Origin: Deltaproteobacteria bacterium
GTDB lineage: Bacteria; Myxococcota_A; Polyangia; Haliangiales; Haliangiaceae
Reading direction: 5' to 3'
DNA length: 58,036 nucleotides
Assembly (NCBI GenBank): GCA_013813765.1
Contig: JACCRC010000208.1
Location: forward strand, 1 to 58,036
Position 1 is the stretch's first letter; every line of letters begins with the position of its first letter. This document shows positions 9,977 to 21,902 of the stretch, piece after piece. The notes beneath the pieces are model-generated. The model was not told the origin of the DNA. It ran no database searches and was given only the letters and a program-made list of their open reading frames with translations. The translations under genes were made by a program, and so were the position numbers.

Positions 9977-11074
9977 ATGGAGATCAGAATCGCAAAGACC
10001 GAGTTCCTTCGCGGACTGCGCCTCGCGCAGGGCATCGCCGATCGCAAGAGCACGATGCCGATGCTCGCGAACGTCCTGCTTCGTACGCAGGGAAAGAACC
10101 AGCTCCTCGTCGCAGCGACCGACCTGAACGTCTCGCTCACAGCCGAGCTCAAGAGCACCAACACCGGAGAAGGCGGCATCACCCTCGGTGCCAAGAACCT
10201 CTACGAGCTCATCGCGAACGCTCCAGGCGACGACATCACGCTCAAGAAGGCCGACAACCACTGGGCCGAGATCAAGAGCGGGAAGGTCTCGTATCGCATC
10301 GTCGGAATGCCGGACCGTGACTTCCCGAAGGTCCCCGACCATCGCGAGGCCTCGTACTCGACGATGGAGAGCGCGGTGCTCCGCGAGATGATCGAACGCA
10401 CGCTGTTCAGCGTCTGCAACGACGAGACGCGGTTTCACCTGAACGGCGTGTACTTCGAGAGCGACGGCAGCAAGAGCCGCATGGTCTCCACCGACGGTCA
10501 CCGCCTCAGCAAGGTCGAGCGGACCATCGCGAACGGTCCCAAGCTCTCGGCAGGAATCATCATCCCGAAGAAGGGCCTCCTCGAGATCCGCAAGGTCCTC
10601 GACGCTGGACCCTCCTGCAAGCTCGCCATCAAGACGCCCCACCTGTTCCTCGTCCAGGACGACATCGCCATCGCGGTGAAGCTCATCGACGCGCAGTTCC
10701 CGCCGTACGAGCAGGTCATCCCGAAGGACCACAAGCGGGTCATCACGGTCGACCGCGGCCGCTTCATCGATGCTCTGCGGCGTGCGCAACTGATGTCGTC
10801 GGAGACGCGCGGAGTGAAGGTCGCAGCCACGAAGGACGGCATCACCATCACGAGCGACAACCCGGACCTCGGCGAGGTGCGCGAGGAGATGGACGCCGAG
10901 TACGGCGGCGACCCTATCGCGATCGGGTTCAACCCGAAGTACGTCGTCGAGCTGCTGTCGCAGATGACGTGCGACCAGATCACGATCTCCCTCGGTGGCG
11001 AGCTCGACCCAGGGCTCATCAAGCCGCTCACGGGCGATGATTATCTCGGCGTCGTCATGCCGATGAGGATCTGA
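9977..11074 (+). CDS. dnaN: DNA polymerase III beta sliding clamp DnaN
   Basis: Ring clamp that tethers the replicative polymerase to DNA. The 365-residue protein follows the three-domain clamp layout: MEIRIAKTEFLRGLRLAQGI at the start, the MPDRDFPKVPD mid-region, a STDGHRLSKVE block in domain II, and a C-terminus ending in the typical VVMPMRI. Length is normal. It is separated from dnaA by the probable origin and is followed closely by recF. Confidence 0.97.
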   Translation: MEIRIAKTEFLRGLRLAQGIADRKSTMPMLANVLLRTQGKNQLLVAATDLNVSLTAELKSTNTGEGGITLGAKNLYELIANAPGDDITLKKADNHWAEIKSGKVSYRIVGMPDRDFPKVPDHREASYSTMESAVLREMIERTLFSVCNDETRFHLNGVYFESDGSKSRMVSTDGHRLSKVERTIANGPKLSAGIIIPKKGLLEIRKVLDAGPSCKLAIKTPHLFLVQDDIAIAVKLIDAQFPPYEQVIPKDHKRVITVDRGRFIDALRRAQLMSSETRGVKVAATKDGITITSDNPDLGEVREEMDAEYGGDPIAIGFNPKYVVELLSQMTCDQITISLGGELDPGLIKPLTGDDYLGVVMPMRI

Positions 11075-11108
11075 CGCCCTGAGGGTCTTCACGCTCGTCG
11101 CGGACGGG

Positions 11109-12191
11109 GTGAGGAACCTGCGGCCGCTCCAGCTGTCTCCGCGTGAGCGCTTCAACGTCTTCGTCGGTGATAACGGGCAAGGGAAGACGAACCTGCTCGA
11201 GGCGATCTATACGATCGCCACGCTCCGCTCGTTCCGCACGGCGAAGCTGACCGACCTCATCGCGTTCGGCTCTCCCGAAGCGCGACTGGGCGCACGGGTC
11301 ATCAAGGACGAGCTGGTGCGCGTCTACGAGGTCGATCTAGCCCCGGGCTCGCGCAAGGTCCGGCTCGACGGCAAGGCTGTACGGCCGCTCTCGCGCTACT
11401 TCGGCGGCTTCAACGTCGTCGTGTTCACGCCGGAGGATCTGGCGCTGCCTCGAGGCTCTCCGGGTGATCGGCGGCGGTTTCTCGACCGCGGAGCGTTCAA
11501 CTACGAAGCGGGTTTTCTCGCGACGGCGGCTGACTACGACAAGGTGCTGCGCACGCGCAATACGGTGCTCAAGCAAGCAGGGCAGGGCACGCTGCCGCCA
11601 CGTCAGGTCGACGAGCTGCTCCACGTGTACGACGCGCAGCTCTCGGTCCTCGCGGTGCAGATCATCGCGGCGCGGCGACACTTCCTCGCAAACCTCGGCC
11701 CCGAGCTCGGGAAGGCGTTCGCCGCGATCACACGCACGGGACTGGAGGCGAGCGCGAGATATGTTTCGAAGCTCGTCGACGACAAGGGCGTCGCTGCGCC
11801 AGCCCCTCTCATCGAGGCCAAGCTCAAGGAGGGCAGGGCGCGCGATCTCGCATCGCAGTCAACGCAGCTTGGTCCTCATCGCGACGACGTCGTGCTCGAG
11901 CTCGATGGCCGGGAGGCTGGAAGCTTCGCGTCCCAGGGCCAGCTTCGCGCGATCATGCTCGCGTGGAAGACCGCCGAGCTCGAGGTGCTCGGCCGCGCGC
12001 ACGGCGATCAGCCGATCCTGTTGCTCGACGATGTGTCGAGCGAGCTCGATCCAGCGCGCAACGAATACCTGTTTCACCACCTCGCGTCGCTTGCCGGACA
12101 GTGCTTCATCACGACGACGGCCAGCAGTCACGTGCTGCTCTCGCAAGACCGTGCGGATTACCGCATTCAGGCCGGCCAGATTCTTGAATAA
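11109..12191 (+). CDS. recF: DNA replication and repair protein RecF
   Basis: SMC-like ATPase that helps load RecA at gaps through RecOR. Walker A is GDNGQGKTNLLEAI, the signature region precedes LGPHRDDV, and Walker B is ILLLDDVSSELD, all in the right order in about 360 residues. The start is uncertain. GTG 11109 begins inside the conserved first strand, and the upstream in-frame codons (from CTG 11079) read LRVFTLVADGVRNL, which resembles a normal RecF beginning. The true start may therefore be a non-standard codon near 11079, right after the dnaN stop at 11074. Identity is firm, start moderate. Confidence 0.94.
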   Translation: MRNLRPLQLSPRERFNVFVGDNGQGKTNLLEAIYTIATLRSFRTAKLTDLIAFGSPEARLGARVIKDELVRVYEVDLAPGSRKVRLDGKAVRPLSRYFGGFNVVVFTPEDLALPRGSPGDRRRFLDRGAFNYEAGFLATAADYDKVLRTRNTVLKQAGQGTLPPRQVDELLHVYDAQLSVLAVQIIAARRHFLANLGPELGKAFAAITRTGLEASARYVSKLVDDKGVAAPAPLIEAKLKEGRARDLASQSTQLGPHRDDVVLELDGREAGSFASQGQLRAIMLAWKTAELEVLGRAHGDQPILLLDDVSSELDPARNEYLFHHLASLAGQCFITTTASSHVLLSQDRADYRIQAGQILE

Positions 12192-12273
12192 ATCCGACGG
12201 TTTGATCTGCCTCGAAAGCCCCTGGGAACGCTTCTTTTTGAAGGGTGCGCGTGGTACGACTTCCACGCGGTAA

Positions 12274-14720
<2,447 letters not shown>

Positions 14721-14721
<1 letters not shown>

Positions 14722-15113
14722 TGCGCTCCCTCATCGCTTCTGCGGCGAAGCTCCCGGGTGTCGAGGAGGGCATCGCGTGCGCGGGCACCGCGCTCGAATC
14801 GCGCACGCTGAAGATCGACGGCCGGGCGTTCGCGTTCTTCGGCCCGAACGATCTGCGCGTGAAGCTGTCGCGCTCGCTGCCGGAAGCGCAGCGCCTCGCG
14901 AAGGCGCGCCCCGGCTCGTGCGTTCCGTCCGCAGGCGGCTGGACAAAGGTAGCGCTCGGCCCCGGCATGCTCGGCGTCGCGACACTGACGAAGTGGATCA
15001 CCGAGAGCTACCGCCAGTTCGCTCCGCCGCCGTACGGCACTGCACGGGAACGGCTGCCGACGAAGCGCGCCGCTGTGAAGAAGACTGTGAAGAAGCCCGC
15101 GCGTCGCGCGTAG
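14721..15113 (+). CDS. YjbR/MmcQ-family protein with basic tail
   Basis: A 130-residue protein matching the YjbR/MmcQ (CyaY-like fold) pattern: an opening helix ASAAKLPGVEEGIAC, the strand pair LESRTLKIDGRAFAFF, LRVKLSRS, and a closing GVATLTKWITESYRQFAP helix. The last 25 residues are Lys/Arg/Ala-rich (KRAAVKKTVKKPARRA), resembling a nucleic-acid-binding tail. ATG 14721 uses the A of the gyrB TGA, so translation is coupled; a longer upstream frame exists only as overlap with gyrB and was discarded. The biochemical role of this family is not established. Confidence 0.8.
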
Positions 15114-15115
15114 CG

Positions 15116-15763
15116 CTACAGCGCCATGTGCAAGGCTTCAGCGAGGAGCGGCGATGCATGCTCGGAATCATTGAGCCGCACGAGCTGCAGCTCTGCGAGC
15201 GAGGGACCGGAGAGCACGTTCAACGTCGCCGGCGCCTGACGGAACATCCAGATCCGCGAGAGCGGTAGTCCGAGCACGCGACACAGCAGCACGCGATTGA
15301 CGGCGTCGTGTGCGGCGATCAGCGCGGTCTCATCGGGACCGAGCCGCGCGCAGGTCCGAACGAGCACGGGCCATGCCCGATCTTCGACATCGCCGAGCGT
15401 CTCGGCGCCCGGTCCGGCGGGGACGTGACGTTCGGGTTGCGAGCGCCAGGTGCCGAGCATCTCGGCGTGCGAGAGCTCGAGATCCGAGGCGAGGTGCCCT
15501 TCCCAGTCTCCGTGCGAGATCTCGAGCAGACCCTCGTCGAGCTCGAGCGGTGTGGCTCGGCCAGCGAGGATCGCCTCGGCGGTGTTCTTCGCACGCGCGA
15601 GCGGCGAGGCGATCGCGAGTGCGATCGGCAGGTGCGCGAGGCGAAGGCCGAGAGCTTTGACCTGCGCCTCCCCGGCGGGCGAGAGCGGGATGTCGGTTCG
15701 GCCCTGGTAGCGTCCTTCGCGATTCCACGGGGTCTCGCCATGGCGGACGAGGAGGACGTTCAT
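15116..15763 (-). CDS. Histidine phosphatase (phosphoglycerate mutase-like) family protein
   Basis: Phosphohistidine-mechanism phosphatase of the PGAM/CobC superfamily. The catalytic LVRHGETPWNREGRYQG is at the N-terminus, followed by DIPLSPAGEAQVKALG, the SPLARAKNTAEAI block, and the second catalytic histidine in ALIAAHDAVNRVLL. At 215 residues it fits small alpha-ribazole phosphatase or broad-specificity GpmB-like enzymes better than a glycolytic mutase. There is no cobalamin gene nearby to argue for CobC. Convergent with the yjbR-like gene (3 bp apart). Substrate unknown. Confidence 0.88.
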   Translation of the reverse strand: MNVLLVRHGETPWNREGRYQGRTDIPLSPAGEAQVKALGLRLAHLPIALAIASPLARAKNTAEAILAGRATPLELDEGLLEISHGDWEGHLASDLELSHAEMLGTWRSQPERHVPAGPGAETLGDVEDRAWPVLVRTCARLGPDETALIAAHDAVNRVLLCRVLGLPLSRIWMFRQAPATLNVLSGPSLAELQLVRLNDSEHASPLLAEALHMAL

Positions 15764-15857
15764 GGGGTGACATTACACGTGCGTGACGCGACGAGTCACT
15801 GCGGCGAGAGGGGAACGGGGGTCGATTTTACCGACGGGCGCGTGGTAGCCAGAGGCA

Positions 15858-16856
15858 ATGACTCATCGCAGCCGCATCCTCGGCATCGGCATGTCGGTGC
15901 CCAAGCGCATCGTCACGAACAACGACCTCGCCACGAAGATGGAGACGTCGCACGAGTGGATCGTGGAGCGCACGGGGATCGAGCAGCGGCACTGGGTCGA
16001 AGAGGGCGAGACCGGTACCACGCTGGCGACCGCTGCGAGCAAGCAGGCGATCGAGCGCTCCGGTGTCGATCCGAAGGACATCGACCTCATCATCTACGCG
16101 ACGCTGTCACCGGACTTCTTCTTTCCGGGGACCGCCGTATTCGTGCAGCGCGCGCTCGGGATGAAAGAGATCCCGTGCCTCGACATTCGCCAGCAGTGCA
16201 CTGGCTTCATCTACGGGCTCTCGATCGCCGACGCGTACATCCGCACCGGCATGTTCAAGAACATCCTGATGATCGGCTCGGAGGTCCACTCGACGGGCCT
16301 CGACGTCTCGACCGCGGGCCGTGACATCACGGTGCTGTTCGGGGACGGCGCGGGTGCGGTCGTGGTCGGTCGCGCGACGGACGACAAGCACATGATCCTG
16401 TCGACGCACATCCACGCGGATGGCAGCGAGGCGGAGATCCTGTGGACCGAGTATCCAGCGAGCGCGCGCCACCCGCGCATCAGCGAGGCCGCGATGGCCG
16501 AGCGCAAGCACTTCCCGACGATGAACGGGAAGAAGGTTTTCAAGCACGCAGTGACCCGCATGCCTCAGGCGATCATGGAGGGCATGATCGCGAACGACCT
16601 GAAGCTGACGGACATCGACATGATGATCCCGCACCAGGCGAACCTGCGGATCAATCAGATGGTCGCGCAGATGATCGGCATGCCCGCCGAGAAGACGCAC
16701 AACACGATCATGAAGTACGGCAACACCACCGCCGCTTCGATCCCGATGTGCATGTACGACGCGCTCGAGCTCGGCAAGATCAAGGACGGGAACCTCGTCT
16801 GCCTCGTCGCCTTCGGCGCGGGTCTAACGTGGGGCTCCGCGTTCCTGCGCTGGTAG
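15858..16856 (+). CDS. fabH: 3-oxoacyl-ACP synthase III (FabH/KAS III family)
   Basis: Initiates fatty-acid synthesis by condensing an acyl-CoA starter with malonyl-ACP. The triad is readable: Cys114 in RQQCTGFIYGL, His259 in MIPHQANLRI, Asn289 in KYGNTTAASIP; the N-terminal TSHEWIVERTGIEQRHW is also typical. Length 332 is slightly above the 315-320 norm because of extra residues around 195-220 (WTEYPASARHP region), so starter specificity may differ from acetyl-CoA. The gene stands alone, with no acpP, fabD or plsX beside it, which leaves a specialised KAS III role possible. SD AGAGG precedes the ATG. Confidence 0.9.
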   Translation: MTHRSRILGIGMSVPKRIVTNNDLATKMETSHEWIVERTGIEQRHWVEEGETGTTLATAASKQAIERSGVDPKDIDLIIYATLSPDFFFPGTAVFVQRALGMKEIPCLDIRQQCTGFIYGLSIADAYIRTGMFKNILMIGSEVHSTGLDVSTAGRDITVLFGDGAGAVVVGRATDDKHMILSTHIHADGSEAEILWTEYPASARHPRISEAAMAERKHFPTMNGKKVFKHAVTRMPQAIMEGMIANDLKLTDIDMMIPHQANLRINQMVAQMIGMPAEKTHNTIMKYGNTTAASIPMCMYDALELGKIKDGNLVCLVAFGAGLTWGSAFLRW

Positions 16857-17357
16857 CTACGCAGCGGCGGCGGTGAACAGCGCGTCGACCTCGGCCGCGA
16901 GCTTGTCCTCCGTCACGCCCTTGGCCAGCGCGAGCTCCTTGATCAGGAGGCCGCGGGCCGTCTCGAGCATCTTGCGCTCGCCGAACGACAGGTCCTTCGT
17001 TGCCCGGAGCACCGAGAGGTCGCGCATGACCTCGGCGATCTCGAACACGGAGCCAGTCTTGATCTTCTCCATGTACTCGCGATAGCGGCGGTTCCACGTC
17101 TGCGTGTCGCGCGGGATGTCGCGCGACTTGAGGATCGAGAAGACCTCCTTCACCTGCTTGGAGGTGATGAGATCTCGGAGTCCTACCGATCCCGCGTTGA
17201 CGGTGGGGACCATGATCTTCAGGCCCGTATCGATGATCTGGAGGATGTAGACCGAGGTCTTGCTCCCTCCGATGTCGCGCTGCTCGAGCGCGACCACCTC
17301 GGCCACGCCGTGTACGGGATAGACAGCCTTGTCACCGACGGTAAATTGCTGCTTCAA
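16857..17357 (-). CDS. cdnL: CarD/CdnL-type RNA polymerase-binding regulator
   Basis: Binds the RNA polymerase beta subunit and stabilises open complexes at rRNA and other promoters. The 166-residue protein has the N-terminal RNAP-interaction Tudor-like fold (FTVGDKAVYPVHGVAEVVAL) and the all-helical C-terminal domain with the conserved WNRRYREYMEKIKTGSV block that carries the promoter-contacting tryptophan. It has no HMGA-like tail, so it corresponds to Myxococcus CdnL rather than full-length CarD. Convergent with fabH, stop directly adjacent. A consensus promoter lies 22 bp upstream of the ATG. Confidence 0.94.
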   Translation of the reverse strand: MKQQFTVGDKAVYPVHGVAEVVALEQRDIGGSKTSVYILQIIDTGLKIMVPTVNAGSVGLRDLITSKQVKEVFSILKSRDIPRDTQTWNRRYREYMEKIKTGSVFEIAEVMRDLSVLRATKDLSFGERKMLETARGLLIKELALAKGVTEDKLAAEVDALFTAAAA

Positions 17358-17378
17358 CAGATTGCCCCCAGCAGCAGA

Positions 17379-17407
17379 ATGCTAGCAGCCGAGGGTAGGG
17401 CTGTCAA
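17379..17407 (-). promoter_or_regulatory. Sigma-70-type promoter for cdnL
   Basis: On the minus strand a perfect TTGACA (17402-17407) is followed by a 17 bp spacer and TAGCAT (17379-17384). Transcription should start about 15 bp before the cdnL ATG at 17357. This is among the closest matches to consensus in the window. Confidence 0.78.
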
Positions 17408-17460
17408 ACTACACCCCCGCACAACTACGCGGAATCACGATGAATATTGAGTAAGCACCG

Positions 17461-19005
<1,545 letters not shown>

Positions 19006-19083
19006 AAATGCTCGTAACTCCCGAGGAAGAGGCGGCGTTTATAAGGGGTGCGAAGAGCGAAGTAAAGGAATCCATTGCCTACA

Positions 19084-19113
19084 TTGACAGTCCAAACCGA
19101 GGATCCGTAGAGT
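19084..19113 (+). promoter_or_regulatory. Sigma-70-type promoter for the 65-residue basic protein
   Basis: Perfect TTGACA at 19084-19089, an 18 bp spacer, then TAGAGT at 19108-19113. The predicted transcript begins near 19120, 25 bp before ATG 19146, whose ribosome site AGGGGGAG is also strong. Confidence 0.65.
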
Positions 19114-19145
19114 CTCTACACACCAGAGCTCCAGGGGGAGTTTGA

Positions 19146-19343
19146 ATGCGATCCAAGGTGATGACTGCGCGCCCCGCGGCGCGCAAGGGAAGCGGTAGTC
19201 GCACGAAGAAGACGGTCGCGGTTGCTTCGAGAAAGTCGGAGCCGATCATCCAGATGGTGGAGAGGCGTTCCTCTCGGACCATCATGGAGCTGCCGAAGAA
19301 AGCCGGCGAGCTCCCGATTCCAAGCTCCACGTTCGTCTTCTAG
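19146..19343 (+). CDS. Small basic protein of unknown function
   Basis: A 65-residue protein whose N-terminal half is very basic and disordered-looking (TARPAARKGSGSRTKKTVAV) and whose C-terminal part is more ordered, ending ELPIPSSTFVF. No family was recognised. Evidence that it is real: its own TTGACA/TAGAGT promoter, an AGGGGGAG ribosome site seven bases before ATG, and position in a gap between pepA (divergent) and the DUF72 gene (convergent, 4 bp apart) with no competing gene. Net charge and size would suit a nucleic-acid or ribosome-associated role, but that is only inference. Confidence 0.65.
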   Translation: MRSKVMTARPAARKGSGSRTKKTVAVASRKSEPIIQMVERRSSRTIMELPKKAGELPIPSSTFVF

Positions 19344-19347
19344 CTAC

Positions 19348-20094
19348 TCAAGCGACTGCGTCCACGATCGTCTTCTTGAGATTCCGAGCGTCTTTCCAGC
19401 GCTCAGGGGACTCGAAGGCGATCGCGGAACCGCCCGGCAGGTCCGCGTAATGCGCCAGGAGCATCACGAGGTCGTCGAGCTTTTCGCTCCGGAGTGCACC
19501 TGACCGGCCCAGGCCGGCGACGCGCAGGTACAGTGCCTCGACCTCGAGGTCGTAGTGCACCTCGGGCGGCTGCCCGGGATCTCGCACGAGCGGGTCGAAC
19601 GCGCAGATCACGCCGAGCTCGTTCGCGAACGTGATGGCCGTTCGCAGGTCCCACAGGCCATCGGGGACCCAGACGCGGCGCGTGCCCACGGTCTCCTCGG
19701 TCGCGATCTCTGCGAAGAACTTCTTCAGCGTGTCTCTGTTCGCCGCGGATGCCGCGAACAGTGGTGGTGATCGGAACACGGCGTAACCCGCACCGAGCTG
19801 CGTTACTGCCGCCGCGAACTGCGCGAGAGCCGCGCGCCCCGGTGCACTGTCGCGGAAATCGCCGACGGTCGCGTCGTGCGGCCACAGGCTCGTCGATTTC
19901 GGTGCCTTGCGATGCGTGAGCACCCATGGCGCGACGAGCGCGATCGCGCCCTTCGGCGCGGCCTCTGCCCACTTCGCGAGCGAGCTCGGCTTCAGCGGAC
20001 CCGCGAACAATGCGGACAGCTCCAGGAGATCGAGCTCCTGGAAGTAACGCTCCCGCTCCATGCGGTCGGGAAGATCGACGGTACCGATGCGCAC
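19348..20094 (-). CDS. DUF72-family protein
   Basis: A 248-residue protein with the DUF72 TIM-barrel-like pattern: an opening strand RIGTVDLPDRM, the YFQELDLLELSALFAGP strand-loop, LAKWAEAAPKGAIAL and a later AVFRSPPLF strand. It is a diverged member; the usual opening is RIGTSGW. GTG 20094 was chosen because it begins the protein at the family's first strand. An in-frame ATG at 20148 would add 18 residues and overlap the divergent aldolase start. No function is established for the family. Much longer upstream reading in this frame is antisense to the aldolase and was ignored. Confidence 0.78.
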   Translation of the reverse strand: MRIGTVDLPDRMERERYFQELDLLELSALFAGPLKPSSLAKWAEAAPKGAIALVAPWVLTHRKAPKSTSLWPHDATVGDFRDSAPGRAALAQFAAAVTQLGAGYAVFRSPPLFAASAANRDTLKKFFAEIATEETVGTRRVWVPDGLWDLRTAITFANELGVICAFDPLVRDPGQPPEVHYDLEVEALYLRVAGLGRSGALRSEKLDDLVMLLAHYADLPGGSAIAFESPERWKDARNLKKTIVDAVA

Positions 20095-20146
20095 AGGAAG
20101 ATTGAGGTGGTATGCGTAGCAGCACGCTTCGTCAACGGAGGAATCC

Positions 20147-20791
20147 ATGAAGTTCTTCATCGACACCGCAGAAATCAAAGAGATCAAAGAGGCCGCCTCC
20201 ATGGGCCTCGTCGACGGCGTGACGACGAACCCGTCGCTCGTCGCGAAGAGCGGCAAGAAGTTCCGCGATGTCCTCCTCGAGATCTGCGACATCGTCAAAG
20301 GGCCGGTGTCCGCCGAGGTCGTCTCGGTGAAGCACGACGAGATGATGAAGGAGGCCCGCGAGTACGCGGCGTTGCGCCCGAACATCGTCGTCAAGATCCC
20401 GCTGATCCCCGAGGGCCTCAAGGCCGTGCGCACCTGCACCGAGGAAGGCATCAAGACGAACGTCACGCTGTGCTTCTCGGCGACGCAGGCGCTGCTCGCA
20501 GCGAAGGCCGGCGCGACGTACATCTCGCCGTTCGTCGGTCGCCTCGATGACGTCTCCACCGACGGCATGCAGCTGATCGGCGAGATCGTGCAGATCTACG
20601 ACAACTACGCGTTCGAGACCGAAGTGCTCGTCGCGAGCGTTCGCCACCCGATGCACGTGCACCAGGCCGCGCTGCTCGGCGCGCACGTCATGACCGCACC
20701 ACTGTCGGTGCTGCTGCAGCTCAGCAAGCACCCGCTGACCGACATCGGCCTCGAGAAGTTCCTGAAGGACTGGGAGAAGGTCCCGAAGTGA
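20147..20791 (+). CDS. fsa: Fructose-6-phosphate aldolase / transaldolase-like protein
   Basis: Class I aldolase of the small transaldolase group (FSA/TalC). The 214-residue length is diagnostic of the short subfamily. Motifs: [34 protein letters not shown], Schiff-base Lys83 in [13 protein letters not shown], and a C-terminal [16 protein letters not shown]. Whether it acts as transaldolase in the pentose phosphate pathway or as an aldolase on dihydroxyacetone cannot be told from sequence alone. GGAGG precedes the ATG. Nudix and trmB genes follow at short spacing and may be co-transcribed. Confidence 0.92.
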   Translation: MKFFIDTAEIKEIKEAASMGLVDGVTTNPSLVAKSGKKFRDVLLEICDIVKGPVSAEVVSVKHDEMMKEAREYAALRPNIVVKIPLIPEGLKAVRTCTEEGIKTNVTLCFSATQALLAAKAGATYISPFVGRLDDVSTDGMQLIGEIVQIYDNYAFETEVLVASVRHPMHVHQAALLGAHVMTAPLSVLLQLSKHPLTDIGLEKFLKDWEKVPK

Positions 20792-20798
20792 TCCTGCC

Positions 20799-21230
20799 GT
20801 GACCGAGCGACGTGCTTTCTCGGTCGCGGTCTACGTGCGCCGCGGCGACAAGGTCCTCGTGATCGAGCACCGCCGGCTGCAGACCTGGCTGCCGATCGGC
20901 GGCGAGCTCGAGCCCGGCGAGACCCCGCTCGAGGCCGCGAAGCGCGAGTTGCGCGAGGAGACCGGCATCGTCGCCGCGTTCCTTCCGCTCGCGGGCGCGC
21001 TCGACGGCGTGCCGCACGGCCTGCTCGGCTACGAGGAGCACACCGCCGGCTCGAAGGGCAAACACATGAACTTCGTGTTCGTCGCCGAGGTGCCCTCGTC
21101 CGTCGACGTCACGCCGAACGAAGAGTTCGACAACTTTCGCTGGGTCGATCGCGCCGAGCTCGATCGCCTGTCGTCACCGCTCAACGTGCGCCAGTTCGGG
21201 TATCTCGCGCTCGACGCCCGTTTCGCGTGA
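20799..21230 (+). CDS. Nudix hydrolase
   Basis: Hydrolyses a nucleoside diphosphate linked to another group. The Nudix box is complete: GGELEPGETPLEAAKRELRE then ETGI, matching Gx5Ex7REUxEExGU. The 143-residue protein starts at GTG 20799, 7 nt after the aldolase stop, and its stop lies 7 nt before trmB, so the three genes look like an operon. There is no second domain to indicate the substrate; the RRLQTWLPIGG lead-in is common to several dNTP or NDP-sugar pyrophosphohydrolases. Confidence 0.9.
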   Translation: MTERRAFSVAVYVRRGDKVLVIEHRRLQTWLPIGGELEPGETPLEAAKRELREETGIVAAFLPLAGALDGVPHGLLGYEEHTAGSKGKHMNFVFVAEVPSSVDVTPNEEFDNFRWVDRAELDRLSSPLNVRQFGYLALDARFA

Positions 21231-21237
21231 GCCCGTC

Positions 21238-21849
21238 GTGCGGATCCGCCAGCACGTCAACCCGAACCAGCTGCACTTCACGCGGTTCCGCGGCGAGCGC
21301 CCGCCGCTCGATGGCCGGCTCGTCGAGCTCGAGGTCGGGTGCGCCGACGCGCAGTTCCTGTTCGAGCGCGCGACGGTCGATCCGTCTCGCCTCTATGTCG
21401 GCCTCGAGATCCGCGAGGACCTGACGATCCTCGTCAACAAGCGCGCACGCTCGCTCGGTGTTCCCGTGCACGCGGTGTTCTGCCAGGCGCAGCTGCACGT
21501 CAAGGAGCTGTTCACCGCCGGCTCCGTCGAGCGCGTGTACGTCAACTTCCCCGATCCGTGGTTCAAGCGCCGCCATCACGAGCGCCGGATGGTCGACGAC
21601 GCGCTCGCCGAGCAGATCGCACACGCGCTGCGCCCCGGGGGCGAGGTGTTCGTGCAGTCCGATGTCTGGGAGATCGCCCTCGACGCGATGTCGACGTTCG
21701 ATAGCGACGCGCGGTTCGAGAACGTCGCCGGTGAGTGGACGTTCTGGAAGCAGGGCAATCCGTACGGCGTGCGGTCGTGGCGCGAGCAGAACGCGGAGGA
21801 GACCGGTCTGCCCGTGTGGCGGATCATGTATCGCCGCGCGATGGACTGA
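21238..21849 (+). CDS. trmB: tRNA (guanine-N7)-methyltransferase TrmB
   Basis: Methylates G46 in the variable loop of tRNAs using SAM. The SAM-binding region is ELEVGCADAQFL, followed by GLEIREDL and the family-specific VNFPDPWFKRRHHERRM substrate motif. The start is GTG and the length 203 residues, normal for a compact TrmB. It lies directly behind the Nudix gene. Confidence 0.93.
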   Translation: MRIRQHVNPNQLHFTRFRGERPPLDGRLVELEVGCADAQFLFERATVDPSRLYVGLEIREDLTILVNKRARSLGVPVHAVFCQAQLHVKELFTAGSVERVYVNFPDPWFKRRHHERRMVDDALAEQIAHALRPGGEVFVQSDVWEIALDAMSTFDSDARFENVAGEWTFWKQGNPYGVRSWREQNAEETGLPVWRIMYRRAMD

Positions 21850-21902
21850 AACCGCGGCACACACTGCGAGAACAACCTGCTTGCTGGTAGCGTTCTGCCG
21901 TC

